The translations under genes were made by a program, and so were the position numbers. Of a stretch of 7,578 nt of DNA, positions 1-6,444 are shown in pieces. Origin of the DNA: Actinomycetes bacterium (GTDB taxonomy: Bacteria; Actinomycetota; Acidimicrobiia; Acidimicrobiales; RAAP-2); the NCBI GenBank assembly GCA_021799915.1, contig JAJYZN010000137.1:1-7578 (forward strand). Direction: 5' to 3'. A model generated the notes under the pieces. It was not told the origin of the DNA and made no database searches. It was given only the letters and a program-made list of their open reading frames with translations. Within the stretch, counting starts at the first letter, position 1, and the number at the start of each line of letters is the position of its first letter.

Positions 1-207
1 CTCGCCCGTCGCTTCGGCCGTCTCGGGGTCGTACTCGGTCGGGGGCACCACCACCGAGCCGTTCGAACCGCTCGCCCCGAGGATCCGCCCGTCACGCAAG
101 CCGGTGAGGAAGGCACCGATGACCGGTCCCACCGACCGCGAGCAGGGGTACTCGAGGACGTGGGCGCTGGTGAGCACCCCCTCGTCCGCTCCCGCCGTCT
201 GGTCCAC
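1..207 (-). CDS. OB-fold / DUF35-type acyl-CoA-associated protein, N-terminal fragment (runs off the left edge)
   Basis: The 69 visible residues begin MDQTAGADEG and contain the segments LEYPCSRSVGPVIGAFLTGL, RDGRILG and VVVPPTEYDPET. By family knowledge this pattern, a Tyr-Pro/Arg-Ser-x-Gly-Pro motif, a short helix, then a strand ending VPPxEYDP, is the N-terminus of DUF35-type OB-fold proteins. These usually sit beside thiolases or lipid-transfer (Ltp) thiolase-like proteins and assist steroid or fatty acyl-CoA side-chain metabolism, as in the mycobacterial cholesterol cluster. The GTG start at 207 is chosen because a GAGGAGG ribosome site lies at 213-219 with 5-nt spacing; an in-frame GTG at 213 would overlap that site. 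A KstR-like palindrome lies 53 nt upstream, which supports a role in sterol or lipid catabolism by inference. Most of the protein, and any partner thiolase, lies outside the window. Confidence 0.8.
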   Translation of the reverse strand, partial: MDQTAGADEGVLTSAHVLEYPCSRSVGPVIGAFLTGLRDGRILGASGSNGSVVVPPTEYDPETAEATGE

Positions 208-259
208 TGTCACCTCCTCGCAGTCGATGCCCCGCACCTTCCGGGCGCCGTGGAGAAAG

Positions 260-273
260 TAGAACACATTCCA
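260..273 (-). promoter_or_regulatory. KstR-like operator overlapping a -10 element
   Basis: Read on the minus strand the site is TGGAATGTGTTCTA. The KstR consensus (TetR-family repressor of cholesterol catabolism in mycobacteria and relatives) is TNNAACNNGTTNNA. Seven of the eight fixed positions match, and the only deviation is T for C at position 6. On the plus strand the left half TAGAAC is perfect. A possible -10, TACTTT (minus strand, 261 to 256), overlaps the end of the site, and the start codon of the OB-fold gene is about 50 nt downstream, a position suited to repression. A TTGCAC hexamer at 282-287 lies 20 nt from the -10, rather far for a -35. The assignment is by motif only; no regulator gene is visible here. 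Confidence 0.55.
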
Positions 274-292
274 GTTTGCCGGTGCAACGTCT

Positions 293-304
293 GGCCGGCC
301 GGCC
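293..304. repeat. 12-bp perfect GC palindrome between two same-strand genes
   Basis: GGCCGGCCGGCC is self-complementary over its whole length and starts just past the stop codon of the UbiB-like gene (stop at 310-312, minus strand). As RNA it can form only a short stem with a 4-nt loop and has no T tract after it. It may help end the UbiB transcript or may be chance in GC-rich DNA. It also sits upstream of the KstR-like promoter, so it marks the boundary between two transcription units. Confidence 0.3.
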
Positions 305-309
305 CCGGG

Positions 310-1821
310 TCAGCGCGGCGCCGAGGCCAGGAGCTGGGTGAAGAACTCGCGGTCGTGCATGATCGGGACGTCGGCCAGGAACATCTTGCCGTAGCGCTCG
401 AAGTACATGAGCTGTTTGCCCAGGAGGAATGCCCCCCTGTCGAAGTCCGACATGAGCCCGCCGGACTCGTCGGCGATCTGCCGCATGCGGCGCTGGGCCC
501 TGAGGCGCAGGACCACCGAGCGCAACGACCGCTCGTGGGCCTGGACCCCGACTCCCCGGGCCGCCTGGATCTGGGGTGCGGCCACCAGGGCGGCGAGGCT
601 GACCTCGCCGAACGGGCGGGTGAGCGTCGGCTCGATGAGGCTCCGGAGGAACGCGGTGAGCTCGGCGTCGTCCAATCCCATGCCCACCTGGATAGCCCGC
701 CCGTAGGTCTTGGTCAGGTGGGCGGTGATGTCGCTCCAGGCGCTCTCGTCGCCGAGCACTCCGTCGAGGAGCCGCAGGAAGAACATGTGGGTGTCGTGGT
801 CGAGGCGGCCGACGATGCCCCAGTCGATGATGCCGATGCGACCGTCGTCGAGCAGGAGCATGTTCCCGGCGTGGACGTCACCGTGGAACGCCCCCCACCG
901 CACCGCCGTGACGAAGAAGCTCCTCACCACGGCCTCGACCAGGGGTGCGGGGTCGTAGCCCAGCTCGGATACGCGGGCCAGATCGTCGATGGGGATGCCC
1001 TTCAGGTACTCCATGGTGAGGACGTTCGGGCCCGAGAGCTCGGGGTGCGGCTCGGGCACCACGATCAACGGCAGGTCGATCTCGCGTCCCAGCCGGCGGA
1101 AGTGGGCCAGCGCCCGGGCCTCGTTGCGCAAGTCGAGCTCTTCACCGAGCTGCTGGCGGAGCCCGTCGAGGAGCTGGAGGATGGACCCGGCCATCTGGTC
1201 CCCGGTCTGGCGGGAGAGGATGTCGAACAGGGGCTGCATGAGGTCCAGATCGGTGGCGACCACCCGCTCGATCCCCGGGCGGAGGACCTTGACCGCCACC
1301 TCACGGCCGTCACGGAGCCGAGCCCGGTGGACGACGGCGATCGACGCCCGCCCGATCGGCTGAGGTTCGAACTCCTCGAACACCTCCTCGAGATTCGCGC
1401 CCAGGTCGTCTTCGACCCGCCGGCGCACCTGCGTGAAGGGCACCACCGGTCCGGTGTCGAGGCACGAGCGGAACTCGTCTGCCATCTCGTCTCCGAAGAG
1501 GCCGGGCGACGAGGCGACCATCTGACCGAACTTCATGAACGTCCCGCCGAGCTCTTCGACCATGAGCCGCAGGGGCCGGGCGAACGTCGCCGGCGGGAGG
1601 AGGCCGGCACGGACCTCACGGGCCTGGCGGACAGCCAGCGGGGCGAAGTGGCGGGCCGCCGATCTCCCGATCACCATGCCCCGCCGGACGAGCTCGGCCC
1701 GGCTGGCGGTGGGCAGCCGGCGGGGGTGGACCCGGGGCACCGACTCGGCCCCGGTCGATCCCGGCACCGTCGGCTCGGTGATGCCCGGCGGGTCCGGAGG
1801 CGGGGTGAGGGGAGAGCGCAC
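310..1821 (-). CDS. UbiB/ABC1 (AarF-type) atypical kinase family protein
   Basis: The 503-aa protein carries the UbiB-family landmarks in order: the KxGQ motif as KFGQ (97-100), the A-rich loop region (about 156-166), the VAVK lysine (K178), the ExD motif E228-L-D230 followed by N233-E234, the catalytic-loop signature HGDVHAGN (313-320), and the metal-binding IIDWG with D333, where DFG is more usual. The family consists of protein-kinase-like ATPases linked to quinone or other isoprenoid-lipid homeostasis; the substrate here is unknown. No clear C-terminal membrane helices are seen, unlike proteobacterial UbiB. The loop is unusual: it reads GRASIAVVH where AAASIAQVH is common. The first 30 residues are Pro-rich and probably disordered. 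The GTG start at 1821 has no Shine-Dalgarno, but a TAGCCT -10 lies 9 nt upstream, so leaderless translation is likely. The gene is followed by the separately promoted OB-fold gene on the same strand. Confidence 0.88.
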   Translation of the reverse strand: MRSPLTPPPDPPGITEPTVPGSTGAESVPRVHPRRLPTASRAELVRRGMVIGRSAARHFAPLAVRQAREVRAGLLPPATFARPLRLMVEELGGTFMKFGQMVASSPGLFGDEMADEFRSCLDTGPVVPFTQVRRRVEDDLGANLEEVFEEFEPQPIGRASIAVVHRARLRDGREVAVKVLRPGIERVVATDLDLMQPLFDILSRQTGDQMAGSILQLLDGLRQQLGEELDLRNEARALAHFRRLGREIDLPLIVVPEPHPELSGPNVLTMEYLKGIPIDDLARVSELGYDPAPLVEAVVRSFFVTAVRWGAFHGDVHAGNMLLLDDGRIGIIDWGIVGRLDHDTHMFFLRLLDGVLGDESAWSDITAHLTKTYGRAIQVGMGLDDAELTAFLRSLIEPTLTRPFGEVSLAALVAAPQIQAARGVGVQAHERSLRSVVLRLRAQRRMRQIADESGGLMSDFDRGAFLLGKQLMYFERYGKMFLADVPIMHDREFFTQLLASAPR

Positions 1822-1830
1822 GTCGACTGC

Positions 1831-1836
1831 AGGCTA
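1831..1836 (-). promoter_or_regulatory. -10 element TAGCCT for a probably leaderless UbiB-like transcript
   Basis: On the minus strand TAGCCT fits the actinobacterial TANNNT -10. It is separated by exactly 9 nt from the GTG start at 1821, and no AGGAGG-like site precedes that start. No convincing -35 is visible. The spacing would put the transcript start at or within a few bases of the start codon. The same geometry recurs at the YacL-type gene. Confidence 0.4.
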
Positions 1837-1879
1837 TGCGACGTTCGCCGCCGCGCCGACGTGTGCCTGTCGGAGGCGG

Positions 1880-1899
1880 GCGGCGCCCGGGGGCGCCGC
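1880..1899 (-). terminator. GC-rich hairpin after the SRPBCC gene
   Basis: GCGGCGCC (1880-1887) and GGCGCCGC (1892-1899) form a perfect 8-bp inverted repeat around a 4-nt loop. It begins 14 nt beyond the stop codon of the SRPBCC gene (stop at 1914-1916, minus strand). No T tract follows, as is common for terminator hairpins in high-GC actinomycetes, so termination efficiency cannot be judged. It lies between the SRPBCC gene and the promoter of the UbiB-like gene, consistent with separate transcription units. Confidence 0.5.
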
Positions 1900-1913
1900 A
1901 CCCAGGTAGTCGT

Positions 1914-2294
1914 TCAGTCGAAACGGGCCTGGAGCGACTTCAGGCCCTTGGCGTAGGTGTCGGCGAAGATCGGAGCCATCTCGTCGGGTGCCACTTCGAA
2001 GGACCACGTGACCACAGAGCCGGTGCCGGCCGGAGCCACGGCCAGCGTGGCCTGGTGATGCTCGACGGGCACGCCGTCGACCACCGAGTACGTGATCGTC
2101 CGCTCGGCCTCGTCCCTGGCCAGCAGCCGCTCTCGGAGCTCCATGCCGAACATGCCGATCACCCGGTCGTCACCCTCGAGGCGGAACGTGTCGATCCCCG
2201 AGAGGAACTCGCCGACGGCGCCGAAGTCCCCGACGACGTCCCACACCTCGCTCGGCGGAGCGGCTATCTCGATGGTGACTTGATCTTTGGACAT
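1914..2294 (-). CDS. SRPBCC superfamily (polyketide cyclase / START-like) small protein
   Basis: This 126-aa protein has the typical size and layout of single-domain SRPBCC proteins. It opens with a strand (QVTIEIAAP), then the family-typical start of helix 1, SEVWDVVGDFGAVGEFLSGI (15-34). A curved antiparallel sheet follows, including RTITYSVVDG (65-74), HHQATLAVAP (79-88) and SVVTWSFEVAP (93-103). The long C-terminal helix is FADTYAKGLKSLQARF (110-125). The fold forms a hydrophobic pocket for small lipids or aromatic or polyketide ligands; neither ligand nor reaction can be read from the sequence. No signal peptide or membrane helix is present. The ATG start is supported by GAGGAGG at 2299-2305 with 4-nt spacing. 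The gene is divergent from the aldo/keto reductase, sharing a 104-bp promoter region, and is followed by a GC-rich hairpin. Confidence 0.85.
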   Translation of the reverse strand: MSKDQVTIEIAAPPSEVWDVVGDFGAVGEFLSGIDTFRLEGDDRVIGMFGMELRERLLARDEAERTITYSVVDGVPVEHHQATLAVAPAGTGSVVTWSFEVAPDEMAPIFADTYAKGLKSLQARFD

Positions 2295-2362
2295 GGTTCC
2301 TCCTCGGGTGGTCGGGGTGCCTCACGGGCTGCGGCGCTTCGTGCACCGCCAGAGGCATCCGG

Positions 2363-2369
2363 TACGCTA
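2363..2369. promoter_or_regulatory. Overlapping divergent -10 elements (TACGCT / TAGCGT)
   Basis: The heptamer TACGCTA gives a TANNNT hexamer on both strands: TACGCT (2363-2368) toward the aldo/keto reductase and TAGCGT (2369 to 2364) toward the SRPBCC gene. The predicted leaders are about 24 nt and about 60 nt, and each gene has a good ribosome site. No strong -35 is seen for either direction. This heptamer is the best -10 candidate I see for both genes in the 104-bp intergenic region, but each assignment is weak alone. Confidence 0.35.
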
Positions 2370-2398
2370 CCGCCCGACCGGCGAGCAGGAGGAGAGAC

Positions 2399-3331
2399 GT
2401 GGACACGCGGCGAATCGGCAGTCTCGAAGTGAGCATCGTCGGCCTGGGGTGCAACAACTTCGGCGGGCGTCTCGACCAGGAGCGGACCACGGCGGTGGTG
2501 GACGCCGCCCTGGATTCTGGCATCACGTTTTTCGACACCGCCGACATCTACGGCGAAACCCGTAGCGAGGAGTACCTCGGAAAGGCGCTCGGTCCGCGCC
2601 GCGACGACGTGGTGGTGGCGACCAAGTTCGGAGTCCCCTACGAAGGCCACGAAGGAGGGGCCGCACCGGCGTACGTGCGCCGAGCCGTCCACGACAGCCT
2701 GCGGCGGCTCGGGACGGATCGGATCGACCTCTACCAAGTCCATTTCCCCGATGCCAACACCCCCATTGCCGACACCCTCGGTGCGTTGCGCGAGCTCGTG
2801 ACCCAGGGGGTGGTGCGAGAGATCGGCTGCTCCAACGTGACCGCCGACCAGCTCCGGGAGGCGGACACCGCGGCCGGTGGGTCCGGAGCCCGGTTCGTCA
2901 GCGTCCAGAACCACTACAACATCTTGCACCGCGAACCCGAGGGTCCAGGTGGTGTGCTCCAGGTGTGCGGAGACCTCGACGTGGCGTTCCTCCCGTACTT
3001 CCCGCTGGCCAACGGGCTCCTCACCGGCAAGTACCGCCCCGGTCGTCCGCCACCCGAAGGGAGCCGGATCGCCGGCATGCCCACCCAGCGTACGGCCGAC
3101 CTCATGTCCGAGAAGGCGATGGCCGTGGTGGGCGAGTTGGGCGCGATGGCCGCCGAAGCGAGCTGCTCCCTCGTGGACCTGGCCGTGGGCTGGCTCCTCT
3201 CGCGCCCGGTGGTGTCGTCGGTCATCGCCGGTGCCACCACTCCCGATCAGGTTCGGGCCAATGCCGCCGCCGGTGCCACCCGGCTCGACGCCGGGCTCCT
3301 GGCCCGCGTCGACGCGATCGTCCCGGACTAG
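2399..3331 (+). CDS. Aldo/keto reductase family oxidoreductase
   Basis: The 310-aa protein has the expected length and a (beta/alpha)8 barrel pattern. The catalytic tetrad is complete: D46 in FFDTADIYG, Y51, K76 in VATKFG and H115 in YQVHFPD. Other family signatures are IGCSN (142-146), SVQNHYN (168-174) and LPYFPLANGLLTGKY (198-212). The C-terminal cofactor region WLLSRPVVSSVIAGATTPDQV (265-285) matches the usual NADP(H)-binding 'IPGA..PEQ' segment. Such enzymes reduce aldehydes or ketones with NADPH in the cytosol; the substrate is not predictable. It resembles the general YhdN/IolS-like group more than classical aldose reductases. The GTG start follows AGGAGG (2387-2392) at 6-nt spacing. 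It is divergent from the SRPBCC gene, which hints at shared control, and its stop lies 31 bp from the convergent GH18 gene. Confidence 0.92.
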   Translation: MDTRRIGSLEVSIVGLGCNNFGGRLDQERTTAVVDAALDSGITFFDTADIYGETRSEEYLGKALGPRRDDVVVATKFGVPYEGHEGGAAPAYVRRAVHDSLRRLGTDRIDLYQVHFPDANTPIADTLGALRELVTQGVVREIGCSNVTADQLREADTAAGGSGARFVSVQNHYNILHREPEGPGGVLQVCGDLDVAFLPYFPLANGLLTGKYRPGRPPPEGSRIAGMPTQRTADLMSEKAMAVVGELGAMAAEASCSLVDLAVGWLLSRPVVSSVIAGATTPDQVRANAAAGATRLDAGLLARVDAIVPD

Positions 3332-3362
3332 CTCCCGGTACCGTCCGGCGGGATGGCGGAGG

Positions 3363-6155
3363 TCACGGACTGGCCCGGGACGGGGCGCTCGATCCACTCG
3401 ACCCTGTGGAATTGGTCGAAGACCCGTTCGTGCCGCTCGACAAGGATGATGATGTGGCGCCGGGAGCGCTCGGGGCGGCCGGGAAGGTGAAGGTCGCCGC
3501 CGCACAGTTCGCGGGCTGCTCGGCGATCACGACGTCGACCCCGACGTCGGAGCTGAACTGCCATACCGCCAGCCCGCTCCCCGATGCCAGGCACGTGTAC
3601 GCGGGGTCGTTCGTCTGGAAGCCGGTCAGCGTACCGAGGTAGTTGGGCGTGCCCGACTCCGTCGACGTGGGAGCGCCCTGCCAGGTGAGGTTGACGGTCT
3701 GTCCCTTCCACACCCCCGAGAACCGGAATGTGGTCCCGGGGTTGGACCCCACTGTGGTGGTCGACGGAGGGGTGGTGGTCGATATCGGCACGGTCGTCCC
3801 CGGCGTCGAGGTGGGCGGGGAGGTCGGGGGCAGCGTGGTCTTGGGCGGGGAGATCGTCGACCTCGGAGCCGTCGTGGTCGTCGATCCCGGAGTCGACGCC
3901 GGTGTGCTGGCCGACGTCGATGTGGGGCCCACTGTTGTCACCTTCTGCGCCGGTGCGAAGCCGTCCAGGGCCGCCAGCATCGAGGGGCTGTTCCCGTCCA
4001 TTCCCAGCGCCCAGATGCCCACCCCGTCGAGGCTGAAGAACTGGGCCAGCTGGGCCACGAGGTAGAGCGACGTCGGATCTTCGAAGTAGTCCTCGAACCA
4101 CTGGCCGCCCACCTGGTACGAGGTCCACGCCGTATCGGTGATCGGGTCCCAGTACACAGGGGTGCCCCCGGCCATGATCTGGCTGTAGGTGACCGGTGTC
4201 GCACCTCCGGTGGCCTGTGCCGACATGGTGCCGTTGTCGGTGGGCCACTCGTAGCCGTAGTACGGGACTCCCAGGATGACCTTGCTGGACGGGACTGCGG
4301 CCGCGTACTGCTCCACCGTGCTGAGATCGCTGAACATCGAGCTGGTGAGCGGGGACCCCGGGTTCGGTCCCGACTGGAGGTTCAGCTGGTACGCCATCAC
4401 GAAGAACCCGTCGACCACTGGGGCCAAGGCCTTGATGTTGTAGAAGCCACTCGGATCCCCGGCCGAGCTGGCGTAGGTGTCCATGGTCACCTGGTAGTGG
4501 GGATCGGCCCCGTGGACTGCGGCCGAGACCTGGGTGACCAGGTTCGTGAGGCCCGACTGGTCCCCGGCGCCTTGTCCTTCGAAGTCGATGTTCACTCCGT
4601 CGAGGTTCTTGGCTTCGATGGCGTGGACGACGGCCTGGGCCAGCGTGCCGGGCGCGCCCGGTGTGGAAGTGAGCTGGTTCAGAGCGCCCTGGTCGAAGCA
4701 GTTCACGGTCAGCACCACTCGGTCGCCGGCGGCGTGCGCCCGGGTGACCAGATTGGCGAACTCCTGGCTCTGGTAACCGTTCCATCCCGACCCGTTCTGG
4801 TCCAGCGTGCCGTTGGCGTTCACGCCGACGCTGAAGTATGCGATGGTGGTCAAGCCGTTCACGTCGAACCCTGTGCTCATCGGCAGGTTCCAGTAGGGGG
4901 CGAAGCCGAAGACCTCGTGGGGGGCCAGCGGCGGCTCGTTCGCCAGGGAAGGTGGAGCGGGAGCGGGGGGAGCGGTGGCCGCCGGCAGGTCGAGCGGCTT
5001 CTGACCCTTCCCCTGCATGGCGTGGACCATGGCAATCATGCTGGCCGAGCTGGTGGCGCCGGGCGTTGTGGGCACCGCGGAGATCAGCCCGCCCCGGTAC
5101 CGTGCGCGGGCGGCACCAGAGACCGCGGCTCCGCCGCCCACCAGCCCGGCGAACGACGCCGCCGTCAGCGTCGCGGCCAGGGCACCGGACCCCAGGATGG
5201 CGGGGAGGCGGCGGTGGGCCCGCAGGCGAGCCCGGACGCTACGGTCGGCGGCGGCGATCACGCTCCGGGTCGCGCTGCACCCGCGACGCCACCCTTCGGC
5301 GACGACCAGTCCCACCAAGGTGGCCGCCAGCCGGCGCCGCACGGGTGCCGAGAGCCGCGCCAGGGTCCTCCCCGCCGGGCTCACCAGCGCGACCACCGGG
5401 ATCAACAGCACCCTCATCGTCGCGCCGATCCATGTGCGCAGTCCCGACCAGAGCGCGCCGATGCCCGCCGACAGCTTCAGGGTGCCGCGAGCTGCGGCCC
5501 GCACCGGCCAGGACGCTCCCAGGGCTGTGACCACCATCGAGGTAACGGCACGGACCACGAGGTCGACCAGGTACCAGGTGGCGGCGACCCACGCCGCGGC
5601 GACGGCGAGCGCGGCCACCAAGCGGCGCGCCGCACCGGCGATCGGTCGTCCGACGATCGCCACCGCCGGACGTCGTGATCGCTCCCAACGTGCCGACCGC
5701 CGGCCGACTTCGGCCAGGAGCTCGGCGACGTGCGGTGCCGACAGGAGGAAGATCAGAGAGCCGGTGTCGGTGCAGACTTCGAGCACCTGCCGCGGTCGTC
5801 CTTCGGGGTCGAGCTCGCTCTCGTCGGCGGAGAAGCCCGACAACGAGGACCACGGCACGTAGGTCCATGCGCCCTCCCCCGACGGGCCCGAAGGGGCGTG
5901 TGGCCGAACGTTCCTGGGGGTCGATGGCGTCGGAGGGGCGGCGTGCTCGGGGGGGGCGGCGTGCAGCGGAGGGTGGATTGGGCTGACAGGAGCAGGACGC
6001 GCACCGGACGTCGGCGCGGGGCTGAGGAGCCGGGCCGCCAGCCCGCGGCTCGTCACGGCGACCTGGCACGGATACGCCACCAAGCTGTCGGGGTGCACGA
6101 GGTAGGCCCCGTGTGCCGTCCCCTCGCACCTCGATTGGTGCCGACTGTCCTTCAC
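3363..6155 (-). CDS. Membrane-anchored GH18 (chitinase-like) glycoside hydrolase, multidomain
   Basis: The 930-aa protein reads, in order: a Pro/His-rich N-terminus (about 45-95); a small soluble module (96-158) opening WTYVPWSSLSGF with strands such as VLEVCTD and SLIFLLS, then a helix; hydrophobic segments at about 176-213, 228-260, 276-286 and 318-346; an Ala/Pro linker (388-411); a GH18 barrel (412-735); a Ser/Thr/Pro linker (736-808); an unrecognised beta-rich module (809-892) with Cys855 and Cys884; and a Ser/Gly/Thr tail. GH18 evidence is FGFAPYWN (416-423), the catalytic DGVNIDFE (519-526; D524, acid E526), VMAYQLN (586-592), ILGVPYYGYEW (627-637) and GVGIWALGMDGN (711-722). This resembles YaaH/SleL-like cell-wall GH18 enzymes more than secreted chitinases. 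The GTG start has AGGAG at 6161-6165, 5 nt away. An in-frame GTG at codon 299 (5261) would give a signal-peptide-like start but lacks a good ribosome site. Substrate (peptidoglycan, chitin or other GlcNAc polymer) is unknown. Confidence 0.85.
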   Translation of the reverse strand: MKDSRHQSRCEGTAHGAYLVHPDSLVAYPCQVAVTSRGLAARLLSPAPTSGARPAPVSPIHPPLHAAPPEHAAPPTPSTPRNVRPHAPSGPSGEGAWTYVPWSSLSGFSADESELDPEGRPRQVLEVCTDTGSLIFLLSAPHVAELLAEVGRRSARWERSRRPAVAIVGRPIAGAARRLVAALAVAAAWVAATWYLVDLVVRAVTSMVVTALGASWPVRAAARGTLKLSAGIGALWSGLRTWIGATMRVLLIPVVALVSPAGRTLARLSAPVRRRLAATLVGLVVAEGWRRGCSATRSVIAAADRSVRARLRAHRRLPAILGSGALAATLTAASFAGLVGGGAAVSGAARARYRGGLISAVPTTPGATSSASMIAMVHAMQGKGQKPLDLPAATAPPAPAPPSLANEPPLAPHEVFGFAPYWNLPMSTGFDVNGLTTIAYFSVGVNANGTLDQNGSGWNGYQSQEFANLVTRAHAAGDRVVLTVNCFDQGALNQLTSTPGAPGTLAQAVVHAIEAKNLDGVNIDFEGQGAGDQSGLTNLVTQVSAAVHGADPHYQVTMDTYASSAGDPSGFYNIKALAPVVDGFFVMAYQLNLQSGPNPGSPLTSSMFSDLSTVEQYAAAVPSSKVILGVPYYGYEWPTDNGTMSAQATGGATPVTYSQIMAGGTPVYWDPITDTAWTSYQVGGQWFEDYFEDPTSLYLVAQLAQFFSLDGVGIWALGMDGNSPSMLAALDGFAPAQKVTTVGPTSTSASTPASTPGSTTTTAPRSTISPPKTTLPPTSPPTSTPGTTVPISTTTPPSTTTVGSNPGTTFRFSGVWKGQTVNLTWQGAPTSTESGTPNYLGTLTGFQTNDPAYTCLASGSGLAVWQFSSDVGVDVVIAEQPANCAAATFTFPAAPSAPGATSSSLSSGTNGSSTNSTGSSGSSAPSRASP

Positions 6156-6200
6156 GAATACTCCTGACCTTCCCGTGACGATGGCCCGCGAGCCGGCGCG

Positions 6201-6228
6201 GACCTCCTGGATACCGTGAACGGAGGTC
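6201..6228. repeat. Inverted repeat GACCTCC/GGAGGTC upstream of the GH18 gene, with an extra direct copy
   Basis: GACCTCC (6201-6207) and GGAGGTC (6222-6228) form a perfect 7-bp inverted repeat with a 14-nt spacer, 46 to 73 nt upstream of the GH18 start. A longer word, GCGGACCTCC, occurs at 6198-6207 and again at 6311-6320. Inside the spacer region lies a smaller dyad, CCGT-ga-ACGG (6214-6223). The spacing is plausible for an operator or a 5' leader hairpin of the GH18 transcript. The rest of the 289-bp divergent region (6156-6444) shows no gene or RNA that I can support. Confidence 0.3.
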
Positions 6229-6429
6229 TCCCCCTCTGTACTTCACCGCTGCCGACACCGAGTGGGAGCGGCCCCATCCGGTGCCCGACCGGTCCCCAAA
6301 CGGCCGGACGGCGGACCTCCAGTCTGGTGGGGTGGGCGCCCGGTCGCAAGAGCGGGCCCCAAATTCCCCGAGAACTTCTTGGATCCCGGCCACCCGCCCC
6401 CACGGGGCCACACCGGCCGATGATGGCAT

Positions 6430-6435
6430 TACGCT
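6430..6435 (+). promoter_or_regulatory. -10 element TACGCT for a probably leaderless yacL-type transcript
   Basis: TACGCT fits TANNNT and lies exactly 9 nt before the GTG start at 6445. The intervening bases GCGTGAACA contain no Shine-Dalgarno, and the start itself is well supported because the following residues match the family N-terminus. A transcript start near 6442-6445 would therefore yield a leaderless or nearly leaderless mRNA. No clear -35 is seen. The same hexamer occurs in the aldo/keto reductase promoter. Confidence 0.45.
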
Positions 6436-6444
6436 GCGTGAACA

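Noticed and set aside
160..1956. Long plus-strand open frame (598 codons) opposite the UbiB-like gene
   Set aside because: It is antisense to a gene with all UbiB family motifs, its product is a His/Glu/Arg-rich low-complexity sequence with no recognisable domain, and it has no ribosome site. Long antisense open frames are expected in very GC-rich DNA.
3333..3353. Possible bidirectional terminator between the aldo/keto reductase and the GH18 gene (TCCCG...CGGGA)
   Set aside because: Only five base pairs with an 11-nt loop and no T tract on either strand; too weak to call in GC-rich DNA.
2264..3505. Minus-strand open frame (413 codons) opposite the aldo/keto reductase
   Set aside because: It overlaps a reductase with a complete catalytic tetrad and good ribosome site; its product is Arg/Pro/Gly/His-rich and featureless. 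It also runs through both flanking genes.
3700..3930. Repeat-like GTCG/GGTGG-rich stretch
   Set aside because: It is explained by codons of the Ser/Thr/Pro linker of the GH18 protein (residues 736-808); no exact tandem unit is present.
4497..5678. Plus-strand open frame (393 codons) opposite the GH18 gene
   Set aside because: It is antisense to the GH18 barrel and hydrophobic segments, and its sequence is repetitive Gly/Arg/Gln/His-rich with no fold signature.
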